Assembly: GCF_013363975.1 (NCBI RefSeq)
Contig: NZ_JABWGN010000011.1
Span: forward strand, 309,588-373,587
Direction of reading: 5' to 3'
Length of the DNA stretch: 64,000 nt
Source of the DNA: Nonomuraea montanisoli
GTDB lineage: Bacteria > Actinomycetota > Actinomycetes > Streptosporangiales > Streptosporangiaceae
Both the position numbers and the translations under genes were made by a program. Below are positions 25,486 to 33,658 of the stretch, piece after piece (position 1 is the first letter of the stretch; every line of letters begins with the position of its first letter). Under the pieces are notes generated by a model. That model saw nothing but the letters and a program-made list of their open reading frames with translations. It was not told the DNA's origin and searched no databases.

Positions 25486-26112
25486 TCAGGAGGAGACGGC
25501 CACCGCCGTGCGGTAGGTCGCCGGGTCGTCGAGGTGGTCGAGGATGAAGGCCGCCAGCTCGGCGCGGGATGTGCGGTTTCCGACGCGCTCGGTGGCGCCG
25601 ATGCTGACGCGCGGCCGGCCGGTGGCGGGCGCGTCGGTCAGCCCGGTGGGCCGCACCGCGGTCCAGTCGAGGTCCGTGCCGGCCAGCAGCCGTTCCATGC
25701 GCAGCATGTCGGCGTACGGGTGGCGCATGACGTGGTGGAGCAGCCGTCCGGCGAGCCACGTCGCGGGCCCGGCGCCGGGCGGCGTCTCCAGCCCGGCCGA
25801 GGACACGACGACCAGCCGGCGGCAGGCTCCCATGGCCGCGGCGACGGCGGCCGTGCCGGCCGAGTAGACGGTGGTGGGCCCGCGGCCGGTCGAGCCGATG
25901 GCCGAGACGACGGCGTCGTGGCCCGGCAGCGTGCCGGCGAGGTCGCCGGGGCGCAGCACGTCGGCCGCGTGCGGGATGAGGCGGGCGTGGCGCGGGCCCA
26001 GGGTCTCGGGGCGGCGGGCGACCGCGGTGACCTCGTGCCCGAGCTCCAGTGCCCGCTCGACGAGGGCGCGGCCGGTGCGGCCGGTGGCGCCGATGACGGC
26101 GATGGTCGCCAT
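25486..26112 (-). CDS. NAD(P)-binding protein, atypical SDR (NAD(P)H-binding family)
   Basis: 208 residues. Rossmann start IAVIGATGRTGRALVERAL (3-21), VTAVARRPE for the nucleotide ribose or phosphate, DAVVSAIGS and VVVSSAG. No YxxxK catalytic pair, as in NmrA/BVR-B-like proteins, which act as flavin or biliverdin reductases or redox sensors. ATG 26112. Followed upstream on the same strand by the SgcJ-like gene, 33 bp away; the two are probably one operon under MarR control. Confidence 0.87.
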   Translation of the reverse strand: MATIAVIGATGRTGRALVERALELGHEVTAVARRPETLGPRHARLIPHAADVLRPGDLAGTLPGHDAVVSAIGSTGRGPTTVYSAGTAAVAAAMGACRRLVVVSSAGLETPPGAGPATWLAGRLLHHVMRHPYADMLRMERLLAGTDLDWTAVRPTGLTDAPATGRPRVSIGATERVGNRTSRAELAAFILDHLDDPATYRTAVAVSS

Positions 26113-26145
26113 GGGGGTGTCCTGCTCTCCGGGGGGGCGAGGTGG

Positions 26146-26607
26146 TCAGCGGGTGCGCGGCTTGGTGGCCGGCTGGAACCTGAAGGAGACGGCCTCCATC
26201 AGGCCCTGCCGCTTGGTCTTCTGGATGGCGGCGATGCGCCAGCGGCCGTCCTCGCAGCGCACGACCGTGTACGTCTGGACCTTGCCGAGCTTCTTCGGCT
26301 TGTCCTTGTAGGTGTCGCCGCGGCTGACGACCACGGCCGCGTCGCGCCCGCAGAAGCGGATGTCGAGGATCTCCATGGCCAGGCGGGTGCCCTTGAGGAA
26401 GCTGTCGAACAGCGCCTGGTGGGCCCGGCCGATCTCCTCGCCGCCCTGGTAGACGGTGCCGACGAAGGTGACGTCGGTGGCGTCGTCGGTGAACTGCGCG
26501 CCGTAGGCGGCGCCGTCGCCCCGGCCCCACGCCTCGACGGTCTCCTGCAGCAGGGCGCGGATGGCGGCGGTGTCGGCCTCGATGGTGTGCTGGTGGTTCA
26601 TGGTCAT
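26146..26607 (-). CDS. SgcJ/EcaC-family SnoaL-like protein
   Basis: 153 residues with the NTF2/SnoaL cone fold: IRALLQETVEAWGRGDGAAYGAQFTDDATDVTF is cut here into IRALLQETVEAWGRGD and AQFTDDATDVTF, then FDSFLKGTRLAMEIL and QTYTVVRCEDGRWRIAAIQ. Many members are accessory enzymes or binding proteins of unknown substrate. ATG 26607 follows GGAAGGGG; ATG 26601 is possible. Divergent from a MarR regulator across an AT-rich operator region. Confidence 0.85.
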   Translation of the reverse strand: MTMNHQHTIEADTAAIRALLQETVEAWGRGDGAAYGAQFTDDATDVTFVGTVYQGGEEIGRAHQALFDSFLKGTRLAMEILDIRFCGRDAAVVVSRGDTYKDKPKKLGKVQTYTVVRCEDGRWRIAAIQKTKRQGLMEAVSFRFQPATKPRTR

Positions 26608-26630
26608 GCCCCTTCCATGGTAGCTTCGCT

Positions 26631-26661
26631 GAAGAAGTTTCTTCTTTGAAGATTTCTCTTC
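26631..26661. promoter_or_regulatory. MarR-type operator pair
   Basis: GAAGAA-2-TTCTTC (26631-26644) and GAAGA-4-TCTTC (26648-26661) in an AT-rich island between SgcJ-like and MarR genes. Two adjacent dyads are typical of MarR autorepression and control of the divergent gene. Confidence 0.65.
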
Positions 26662-26693
26662 TCCGAGGAAGAGATTAGGCGGGAGGCATGACG

Positions 26694-27143
26694 ATGTCAA
26701 CACGTGGGATGCGGCCCGACGCGGGCGCGGTCTACCGGCGTTACCTGAGCGCCGTGCTGCTGCACGGCCAGGCCAGCGCGCGGGCCTGCGACCTCGGGGC
26801 GACCGACCTGTACGCGCTCAACATCCTGGAGCTGCACGGCGCGATGACCCCCGGCGAGCTGGGCGAACGCGCCGGGCTGACGACGGGACCGACCACGCGC
26901 CTCATCGACCGGCTGGAGCAGGCGGGCTACGTGCGCCGCTCCCCGTCGCCCGACGACCGGCGCAAGGTCATCGTGGAGGTCGTCGGCAAGCCGGCCCGGC
27001 TGGACGAGGTCATGGCCCCGGCCCGCGAGAGGGTCGGCGAGATCATCCGCGGCTACACCCCGGAGCAGCTCGACGTGCTGTTCGACTACTTCAGCCGCGC
27101 GGCGGCGGCGTACCAGGAGGCCACGGACGACCTGCGCCCGTGA
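26694..27143 (+). CDS. MarR-family transcriptional regulator
   Basis: 149 residues. Winged helix: LYALNILELHGAMTPGELGERAGLTTG, then TTRLIDRLEQAGYVRRSPSPDDRRKV with the wing DDRRK, then dimerisation helices to the end. ATG 26694 is preferred because GGGAGG is eight bases upstream; ATG 26688 is too close to it. Divergent from SgcJ-like and SDR-like genes and probably represses them and itself. The ligand is unknown. Confidence 0.9.
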   Translation: MSTRGMRPDAGAVYRRYLSAVLLHGQASARACDLGATDLYALNILELHGAMTPGELGERAGLTTGPTTRLIDRLEQAGYVRRSPSPDDRRKVIVEVVGKPARLDEVMAPARERVGEIIRGYTPEQLDVLFDYFSRAAAAYQEATDDLRP

Positions 27144-27150
27144 CCCGGGC

Positions 27151-28620
27151 TCACTTCCGCAGCACGACCTGCCGTGTGGACGTCCCGGGATAGACCATGA
27201 CGAGGAACTCCTGCCGGGCGTCGCCGTCGTCGGCCATGGCCGCGTCGGCTCCGCGCATGTGCACCCGCACCCGGTACGCGCCCTTGCCGCCGATCGCCAG
27301 GTCCGGCAGGTCGTCGGCGCCGTCGTCGTCGGTCAGGCGCAGGTCGCCGGTGGTGCTGCGGTAGCCCACCTCCACGACCTGCTCCCAGCCCTTGACCTCG
27401 ACGGGCGGGCGCCGCCGGTACGCCTCCACGGTGACGCAGACGTGCATCGCCTCGTCGGCCGTGAGGATCGCGAGCTGCCCGGGCGCGCCGCCCACCAGGT
27501 GGTTGGCGTACGCGTCGTTGAGCGCGGGGAAGTCCTCCCCTGGTTCCTCCTCGGACGCGTACAGGGCGCCGAACTCCGACCACAGGGCGGCCCGGGCCGT
27601 ACGGACGGCGGGGACGCGCGGGCGGTGGCGCGGCAGGCGGTCGCAGCGCCGTTTCGCGGTGGCGATGAAGCGTTCGTTCGCGACGCGGGCCTGCTCCTCG
27701 TCCGCGTCCTGGCTCCGGGCGAGGTCGGGGCAGAGGTACCTGAGCGCGGCGGTCAACCGCTGATCCCCGAACTCCCCCGCGACGTCCTGCGAGGCGTCGT
27801 GCGGGCCGGAGCCGTCGAGGCGGGCGCGGCACAGGCGCCGCCCGATGGCCAGCAACCGGTCGTCGGGGGTGCCGGCGTACTCGTCCCGCAGCACGCCTTC
27901 CTGCCGGACCACGCACAGGTACGCCTGCTCGCGGTGCGTGTCGTCCGGCGTCGCCTCGCCGCCGTACCCCATGGTGCCCCACCGCTCGCACAGCTTCGGG
28001 GACGCCTCGGTGATCTCGCCGGGGGCCGCGTCCGTCCCGGAGACCAGGAGGACGACGGTCAGCGCCAGGAGAACCCGGACGTACGGGCTCCAGCGGCCGG
28101 CCCGCCGCACCCGTACCGCGAGGATGATCAGGACGGCGACCAGCAGGTCCCACAGACACGACCAGAGCAGGTCCGGTTCGTACAGGCCGACAGATCCGGT
28201 TCGGCAGCCCATCGCGGTGTCCAGCGCGGCCGGCGCCAGGAACACCACCGTGTTCCACGTGACGAGCGCCACGGTCACCCAGCCCACCGCGCGGCCCCAG
28301 CGTCTGTGCCCCCTGCGCGCGAGGAGCGCCCATGCGGCGAATCCCACCGCCACCACGGCCGGGGCGGGCGGCATCCAGGCGACGACCGCCCAGGGCATCA
28401 GCCTCATGCTGAGCTCGAAACCGGGACACGAGCCCCCGTACATCGCCACCATGCCGTAGACGGTGTCGTCCGGCGTGGCGAAGAGGGATTCGACGAGAGA
28501 GACGGCGTGCGGCACGGCCGTGATGACGAACGCCGCTGCCCACAGCGCCAGCGAAACCCGCCACCGTAACGGGCGCACGGCCCTCCCATTCCCGGAAAGA
28601 TCAATGCGGAAGCGCCACAT
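27151..28620 (-). CDS. Hypothetical membrane protein, 489 residues
   Basis: No family recognised. About five hydrophobic segments in the first 200 residues, then a large hydrophilic domain (about 205-489) expected outside or in the cytoplasm. This domain has several Cys (KLCERW, YLCVVR, RRLCRARL, RYLCPDL, RRCDRL, HVCVTV) that could form disulfides, favouring an extracellular location. It ends with a beta-rich segment (GAYRVRVHMRG, EFLVMVYPGTSTRQVVL). ATG 28620. Residue 18 is a TTA Leu codon (28567-28569), rare in such genomes. Convergent with MarR. Confidence 0.7.
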   Translation of the reverse strand: MWRFRIDLSGNGRAVRPLRWRVSLALWAAAFVITAVPHAVSLVESLFATPDDTVYGMVAMYGGSCPGFELSMRLMPWAVVAWMPPAPAVVAVGFAAWALLARRGHRRWGRAVGWVTVALVTWNTVVFLAPAALDTAMGCRTGSVGLYEPDLLWSCLWDLLVAVLIILAVRVRRAGRWSPYVRVLLALTVVLLVSGTDAAPGEITEASPKLCERWGTMGYGGEATPDDTHREQAYLCVVRQEGVLRDEYAGTPDDRLLAIGRRLCRARLDGSGPHDASQDVAGEFGDQRLTAALRYLCPDLARSQDADEEQARVANERFIATAKRRCDRLPRHRPRVPAVRTARAALWSEFGALYASEEEPGEDFPALNDAYANHLVGGAPGQLAILTADEAMHVCVTVEAYRRRPPVEVKGWEQVVEVGYRSTTGDLRLTDDDGADDLPDLAIGGKGAYRVRVHMRGADAAMADDGDARQEFLVMVYPGTSTRQVVLRK

Positions 28621-28744
28621 TTATCCGGAGAATTCGATCACGTCAAGCCGCGCAATTCTTCTGTACGGTCTGCAATTCCCCGGACATGCCTCGGCGCCCC
28701 CGCGCACGGGGACGCGGGGACGCCGGGCACCAGGGAGGGGGCGG

Positions 28745-28945
28745 TCAGCGGCGCCGCACGCACCTGTCCCAGCGGTCGCTCCAGTACCAGCCCATCGGGC
28801 ACCGGGGACCGGCGGCGGTGATCGTCTGTTGCGTCGTGGTCGTGGTCTGCGCACCGGCCGCGTTCGCCGAGACGACGAGCGTGGCGGCCAGGCTCAGCGA
28901 GCCCAGCAGGACGGCGCATGCCTTGCGGATGAATGTTCTCTCCAT
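28745..28945 (-). CDS. Small secreted protein, 66 residues
   Basis: Signal peptide: basic MERTFIRK, hydrophobic ACAVLLGSLSLAATLVV, cleavage expected after SANAAGA. The mature part of about 35 residues has a Thr/Gln run (TTTTTQQT) and a compact end CPMGWYWSDRWDRCVRR with two Cys that could form one disulfide. Unrecognised; may be a cell-surface or signalling peptide. ATG 28945. It stands alone between two divergent units. Confidence 0.7.
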   Translation of the reverse strand: MERTFIRKACAVLLGSLSLAATLVVSANAAGAQTTTTTQQTITAAGPRCPMGWYWSDRWDRCVRRR

Positions 28946-29047
28946 GGCCTCATCATCGGAGGCGTGCCGTGACCGCAGCGTGACGTCCGAAAACCGCCAC
29001 CATTCGGCGGCCCGCCCGGTGTTGAAAGAAGGGAGAGGAGAAAACTC

Positions 29048-29758
29048 ATGCTGAAACCACAGGAACGCGTCGCCCGGGCCGACTGGAAAGGCATCGCCCG
29101 GGAAATGGACGCCCACGGCTGCGCGCCGACCGGCCCGCTGCTCACGGCCGAGGAGTGCCGCCGGATCTCCGGCCTGTACGACGAGGCCGCGCTGTTCCGC
29201 TCGACGGTCGACATGGAGCGGCATCGCTTCGGACGCGGCCAGTACCGCTACTTCGACCGGCCGTTCCCCGACCTGGTCGAGGAGTTGCGCCAGGCGCTCT
29301 ACCCCCGGCTGCTGCCGATCGCCCGGGAGTGGGCGGCCCGGCTCGGCCGGCCCGGGCACTGGCCCGACACGCTCGACGAGTGGCTGGCCAGGTGTCACGA
29401 GGCCGGCCAGACCAAGTCCACGCAGATCCTGCTGCGCTACCGCGAGGGCGACTGGAACGCCCTGCACCGCGACCTGTACGGCGACCTGGTCTTCCCGATG
29501 CAGGTGGTGATCGGCCTGGACGAGCCGGGCGCCGACTACGGCGGCGGGGAGTTCCTGCTGGTCGAGCAGCGGCCCCGGGCCCAGTCGCGCGGCACGGTGA
29601 CGCTGCTGCCCCAGGGCCACGGGCTGGTCTTCACCACCCGCGACCGGCCGGTGCCCTCGGCGCGCGGCTGGTCGGCCGCCCCGGTGCGGCACGGCGTGAG
29701 CACGGTACGGCACGGCCTGCGGCACACGCTCGGCCTGGTCTTCCACGACGCCGCCTGA
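29048..29758 (+). CDS. 2OG-Fe(II) oxygenase family protein
   Basis: 236 residues. Double-stranded beta-helix oxygenase: HRDLYGDLVFPMQ supplies the HxD iron ligands (His/Asp), GGGEFLLVEQRP follows, and RHGLRHTLGLVFHDA supplies the distal His and an Arg for 2-oxoglutarate. The substrate is unknown; relatives include hydroxylases of proteins and small molecules. ATG 29048 with GAAGGGAGAGGAG upstream. Apparently monocistronic. Confidence 0.85.
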   Translation: MLKPQERVARADWKGIAREMDAHGCAPTGPLLTAEECRRISGLYDEAALFRSTVDMERHRFGRGQYRYFDRPFPDLVEELRQALYPRLLPIAREWAARLGRPGHWPDTLDEWLARCHEAGQTKSTQILLRYREGDWNALHRDLYGDLVFPMQVVIGLDEPGADYGGGEFLLVEQRPRAQSRGTVTLLPQGHGLVFTTRDRPVPSARGWSAAPVRHGVSTVRHGLRHTLGLVFHDAA

Positions 29759-29771
29759 CACCCGCCGAGGA

Positions 29772-29850
29772 GACCGGCGGTCACGGCGCTTACGGCAGAT
29801 CCGGCGGTCACAGCGGTTCCGGCGGTTCCGGCAGTTACGGCGGTCACGGC
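29772..29850. repeat. Short imperfect 9-bp repeats
   Basis: About eight imperfect copies of GGCGGTTCC / GGCGGTCAC between the oxygenase stop and the response-regulator stop. No gene; slippage tract. Confidence 0.75.
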
Positions 29851-30500
29851 GGGGAGGCGGCGGCGCGGCCGGTGCTCCAGGCCCACGCGGCGATGCCGAC
29901 CCGGTTGCGGGCCCCGAGCTTGCGCTGGACGGCCGCGATGTGGTTCTTGACCGTGCCGGGCGACAGGAACAGCTCCTCGGCGATCTCGGCGTTGGTCCTG
30001 GCCTGCGCGACGAGCCGGACGACCTCCTCCTCGCGGGCGGTCAGGCCCGGGTCCGGGGCGCCGCTCTCCTCGGGCGCGGGGGCGTCCCGGCGCAGCAGGC
30101 CGACGGTGAGCTGCGGGCTGATGAGCACGTCGCCGCTCACCGCCGCGCGTACCGCCTCGACGAGCAGCGCGGGCCCGGAGCGCTTGAGCACGAACCCGGA
30201 CGCGCCGTGCCGCAGCGCGGCCCGCACGTACTCCTCCAGCCCGAACGTCGTCACCACCACGACATGGATGTCCGTGTCCGCGAGCGCCCGGGCCACCTCG
30301 ATGCCGTCGGCGAGCGGCATCCTGACGTCGGTGAGCACCACGTCGGGGCGCAGGCGGCGCGCCTCCTCGATGGCCGCGAGGCCGTCGGCGGCCTCGGCGA
30401 CGACCGTCATGTCCGGCTGGGCGTCCAGGATGAGCCGGAAGGCGCCGCGGATGCCCTCCTGGTCGTCGGCGATCAGGATGCGTATCGGCATGTCGCTCAT
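29844..30500 (-). CDS. NarL/LuxR-family response regulator
   Basis: 218 residues. Receiver: acidic pair D12-D13, phospho-acceptor D58 in VVLTDVRMP, VVVTTFG Thr switch and KRSGP Lys. LuxR DNA-binding domain from about 155: LTAREEEVVRLVAQARTNAEIAEELF, given here in part as LTAREEEVVRLVAQ and NAEIAEELFLSPGTVKNHI. ATG 30500 overlaps the kinase stop as ATGA, so translation is coupled with its cognate kinase. Regulon unknown. Confidence 0.95.
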   Translation of the reverse strand: MSDMPIRILIADDQEGIRGAFRLILDAQPDMTVVAEAADGLAAIEEARRLRPDVVLTDVRMPLADGIEVARALADTDIHVVVVTTFGLEEYVRAALRHGASGFVLKRSGPALLVEAVRAAVSGDVLISPQLTVGLLRRDAPAPEESGAPDPGLTAREEEVVRLVAQARTNAEIAEELFLSPGTVKNHIAAVQRKLGARNRVGIAAWAWSTGRAAASPP

Positions 30501-31741
30501 GGTGCCAGCACCCGCGGCGCCAGCGGGATCCGGGCCGACAGGCGCCATCCCCCGCGCACCGGGCCCGCGCTCAGGTCGCCGCCGAGCGACGCGACGTGCT
30601 CGGCCAGCCCGGGCAGCCCGAACCCGCCCCGCCCGCCGGAGGTGCCGCCGCCGGTGACGCCGTCGTTCTCCACGGTGACCTGGAGGGCCCCGGCCCGGGC
30701 CGTGGCGGAGATCGCGACGCGGGCGGCGTCCGGGGCGTGCCGGCGGACGTTCGTCAGCGCCTCGGCCACGACCCGGTACGCCGCCGCGCTCACCCGGCCC
30801 GGCACGTCGAGGTCTTCGTCCACGCTCAGGTGGACGCGGGCGGGCCCGGCGGAGGAGTAGCGCGTCGCCATGTCGGACAGGCGCGCGGCGAGCGCCTCCT
30901 GCTCGGCGTCCCCGTCCTCGTCGGCTTCCTCCTCCTCGTCGTTCAGGTGGAGGACGGTGCGGTCGAGGGTCGCCATGGCGCGCTGCCCCGCCTCCTCCAC
31001 CCGGCGCAGCGCCAGCATGGCCTGGGCGGGGTCGGCGGCTCCGGCCACCTGTCCCGCCTGCGCCTGGGCCAGCATCTCGCTGACGTCGTGGGCGACGAAG
31101 TCGTGCAGGTCGCGGGCCAGTCTCCGGCGCTGCGCCTCGCGGGCCGCGGACACCGCGGCGGCGCGACGCTCGTCCAGCGCACGCAGATAGAGGCCGACCC
31201 CGGCGGCGCACAGGACGCCGGCGGACCAGAACGCGCAGATGCCCACCGCCTCCAGCGCCGAGACGGGCGGGTAGAAGCGGAACATCCAGGTGGAGGCGGC
31301 GATCCCGGCCGGGACGCCGGCGGCCACGGCCTGCCTGACCGGTGACCGGCGGGCGAGCAGGCCGGCCAGGGCGATGAACGTCAGGCCCTCGGCCATCCCC
31401 CAGACGTCCGCCCCGGGGGCCGCTCCCCTGCCGGGGAGCTGGACGAGCGTGGCCGCGAGGGAGACCGCCGCCGCGCCCGCCGTCACCACCGCCAACCCCG
31501 CGTCCTCGCGCCCCGACAGCCGGAGGCCCATGCGCGCGGTCCCCGCGGATCCGGTCGCGCCGCCCGCCCGCGACGGCCCCCCGCCGCCCGCCCGTGGCGG
31601 CCTCCCGCCACCTGGCCGCGAGGTGACCGCCCACACCAGGGCGGCCACGGCCGCCGCCAGCGGCGCCATCGCGGCCGGCCCGTAACGCGGCACGCCGCAG
31701 GCCGCCGCCAGGACCACGGCGCCGATCCCGTACCACCGCAT
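30497..31741 (-). CDS. NarL-type sensor histidine kinase
   Basis: 414 residues from ATG 31741. Five or six membrane spans (1-190) with a Gly/Arg-rich cytoplasmic linker at 42-75, HisKA_3 box with H213 in ARDLHDFVAHDVSEM, HATPase with EALTNVRRHAPD, VTVENDGV and GGFGLPGLAEHV. Residues 267-281 are a strongly acidic run (NDEEEEADEDGDAEQ) unusual for this position. The start is uncertain: ATG 31789 and GTG 31771 are also in frame. Coupled to the response regulator by ATGA and divergent from a membrane protein gene. Confidence 0.9.
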   Translation of the reverse strand: MRWYGIGAVVLAAACGVPRYGPAAMAPLAAAVAALVWAVTSRPGGGRPPRAGGGGPSRAGGATGSAGTARMGLRLSGREDAGLAVVTAGAAAVSLAATLVQLPGRGAAPGADVWGMAEGLTFIALAGLLARRSPVRQAVAAGVPAGIAASTWMFRFYPPVSALEAVGICAFWSAGVLCAAGVGLYLRALDERRAAAVSAAREAQRRRLARDLHDFVAHDVSEMLAQAQAGQVAGAADPAQAMLALRRVEEAGQRAMATLDRTVLHLNDEEEEADEDGDAEQEALAARLSDMATRYSSAGPARVHLSVDEDLDVPGRVSAAAYRVVAEALTNVRRHAPDAARVAISATARAGALQVTVENDGVTGGGTSGGRGGFGLPGLAEHVASLGGDLSAGPVRGGWRLSARIPLAPRVLAP

Positions 31742-31901
31742 GTCGATCGTCGTGCGCTCTCCCACTCTCACGGCCCCGACGATACGCATCCCCGGCACCG
31801 CGGCACCCCTGCCGAACGGCACGGTCACGGCCTCCGCGAGCGGCCACGACCTGCCGATCGGCATCTCGTGGCCGCCCCGGCGCGGCTCCGAGACTGGCCG
31901 C

Positions 31902-33032
31902 ATGACAACGACTGGCCGTAGGACAACGATGACCGGCCGCATGACGGCGACCACGCGCGCACCGGCTCTGCTCGCCGCCGTCTGGTCGGCCGGGTACGTC
32001 GCGCTGGGCGCCGCCTGGGCCCTGGGCGTGCCGGGCTTCCCGTGGGGAGCCGGCGACCCGGACCCGGACGGCGCGCTGTCGCTGCTCGCCGGGCTCGACC
32101 CCGGCCCGGGCGGCTGGTGGGTGGCCGCCTTCGCCGCGCTGGCGCTGGTCGTCTCCCTCGCCCTCGCCGGCACGCCGCGACCCGGCGGGCGGACCGGCCG
32201 GGTCGCCGTGGGGGCCGCCTGGGCACTGGCGGCGGCGCTGGTGCTGGCGATCCCCGACTCACGGCTCATGATGGGCGTCGCGTACACGCCGCTCCTGATG
32301 TTCTCGGGCTTCTTCGACGGGCCGTTCGGCCAGGTCGGGCTGGCGGACGCCTGGCCGTGGCCGGTGCTCAACCAGGTGCTGTGCCTGCTCGGCGGGCTCC
32401 TGCTGGCCCGGGCGGCCGTGGCCTGGCGGCGGCGCGCCCGCGCGGCCTGTGCCGCCTGCGGCCGGGACGAGGAGGAGAGCGGATGGACCTCGCGGGAGTC
32501 GGCGGCCCGCTGGGGACGCCGCGCGGTCGCCGTGGCCGTCGCCACGCCCCTGGTGTACTGCATGACCCGGTGGGCGTGGGCCCTGGGCATCCCGCTGGGG
32601 GTGAGCCCGGAGTTCCTGGCGGAGGGCACCCGCGACACCCCGGGCATCTGGCTGGCCGGCGCGTACCTGGCCACGTTCGGCGCGCTCGGCGGCCTGCTGA
32701 CGCTGGGGCTGGTCCAGCGCTGGGGCGAGGTGTTCCCCCGGTGGATCCCCGGCCTGCGCGGCCGGAGGGTGCCGCCGCCGCTGGCCGTCGTCCCGGCGTC
32801 GTTCGTGGCGATCATCATCGTGGTGGCCGGTCTGACGTACGTGCGCGCGACCGTCGCCGGCCGCTTCTCGATGGCCGAGTGGGGCGCGTGGCTGCCCGAG
32901 TGCTTCTGGCCGGTGTGGGGCGCCGCCCTGGGCGCCGCCGCCCTGGCCTACCACCTGCGCAGGCGGCCGGCCTGCCGCCGCTGCGGGCGCGGTTCGGCCG
33001 ATCTCGTCACCGCGAATGTCACCCAGGGCTGA
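31902..33032 (+). CDS. Hypothetical polytopic membrane protein
   Basis: 376 residues with about nine hydrophobic segments. Two cytoplasmic Cys pairs could bind zinc: CAACGRDEEES near the middle and CRRCGRG near the end. No family recognised. ATG 31902 is one of three in-frame ATGs (also 31929, 31941) in a short imperfect repeat GACTGGCCGCATGAC. Divergent from the two-component pair, which may control it; followed closely by a DinB-like gene. Confidence 0.7.
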   Translation: MTTTGRRTTMTGRMTATTRAPALLAAVWSAGYVALGAAWALGVPGFPWGAGDPDPDGALSLLAGLDPGPGGWWVAAFAALALVVSLALAGTPRPGGRTGRVAVGAAWALAAALVLAIPDSRLMMGVAYTPLLMFSGFFDGPFGQVGLADAWPWPVLNQVLCLLGGLLLARAAVAWRRRARAACAACGRDEEESGWTSRESAARWGRRAVAVAVATPLVYCMTRWAWALGIPLGVSPEFLAEGTRDTPGIWLAGAYLATFGALGGLLTLGLVQRWGEVFPRWIPGLRGRRVPPPLAVVPASFVAIIIVVAGLTYVRATVAGRFSMAEWGAWLPECFWPVWGAALGAAALAYHLRRRPACRRCGRGSADLVTANVTQG

Positions 33033-33036
33033 CACA

Positions 33037-33648
33037 ATGCCCGGCATGACCGGACCGGACCCCAAGGCGTTCCTTCGCCGCTACCTCCAGACCGCCCGCG
33101 ACGCCATGCTGTGGAAACTCGACGGGCTCTCCGAGTACGACGTCCGCCGCCCGCTGACCCCCACCGGCACCAACCTGCTGGGCCTGATCAAACACCTGGC
33201 CAGTGTCGAGCTCGGCTACTTCGGCGAGACGTTCGGCCGCCCGTCGGACGAGCCGCAGCCCTGGTACGAGGAGGGCGCCGAGCCCAACGCCGACATGTGG
33301 GCCACCGCCGACGAGTCCCGCGAGGACATCGTGGGCCTCTACCACCGGGCGTGGGCGCACACCGACGCCACGATCGACGCGCTCGACCTGGACGCGACGG
33401 GGCGCGTGCCGTGGTGGCCGGAGGAGCGGGCCGAGGCCACGCTGCACCTGCTGCTCGTCCACGTGATCGCCGAGACCAACCGGCACGCCGGCCACGCCGA
33501 CATCGTCCGCGAGCTGATCGACGGCGCCGCGGGCCTGCGCGCCGAGGCCGGCAACATCCCGGCGGCCGACGAGACGTGGTGGGAGGAGTACCGGAACCGG
33601 CTGGAGCGGGCGGCCAAGGAAGCCGCCGGGGACCGACCCCGCGTCTAG
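33037..33648 (+). CDS. DinB-family protein (DUF664-like), likely thiol-dependent
   Basis: 203 residues, four-helix DinB fold with three metal-binding His expected: LLGLIKHLASVELGYFGETF (first His), and VHVIAETNRHAGHADIVRELIDG split as LLVHVIAETNRHAGHADI (two His). Such enzymes in actinobacteria often use mycothiol. Substrate unknown. ATG 33037, five bases after the preceding stop; ATG 33046 is an alternative. Likely co-transcribed with the following hydrolase. Confidence 0.87.
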   Translation: MPGMTGPDPKAFLRRYLQTARDAMLWKLDGLSEYDVRRPLTPTGTNLLGLIKHLASVELGYFGETFGRPSDEPQPWYEEGAEPNADMWATADESREDIVGLYHRAWAHTDATIDALDLDATGRVPWWPEERAEATLHLLLVHVIAETNRHAGHADIVRELIDGAAGLRAEAGNIPAADETWWEEYRNRLERAAKEAAGDRPRV

Positions 33649-33658
33649 ACTCGTGACC

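Noticed and set aside
29155-30657. 500-codon plus-strand frame across the oxygenase and the response regulator
   Set aside because: It shifts out of the oxygenase frame and is antisense to the response regulator; composition is low complexity.
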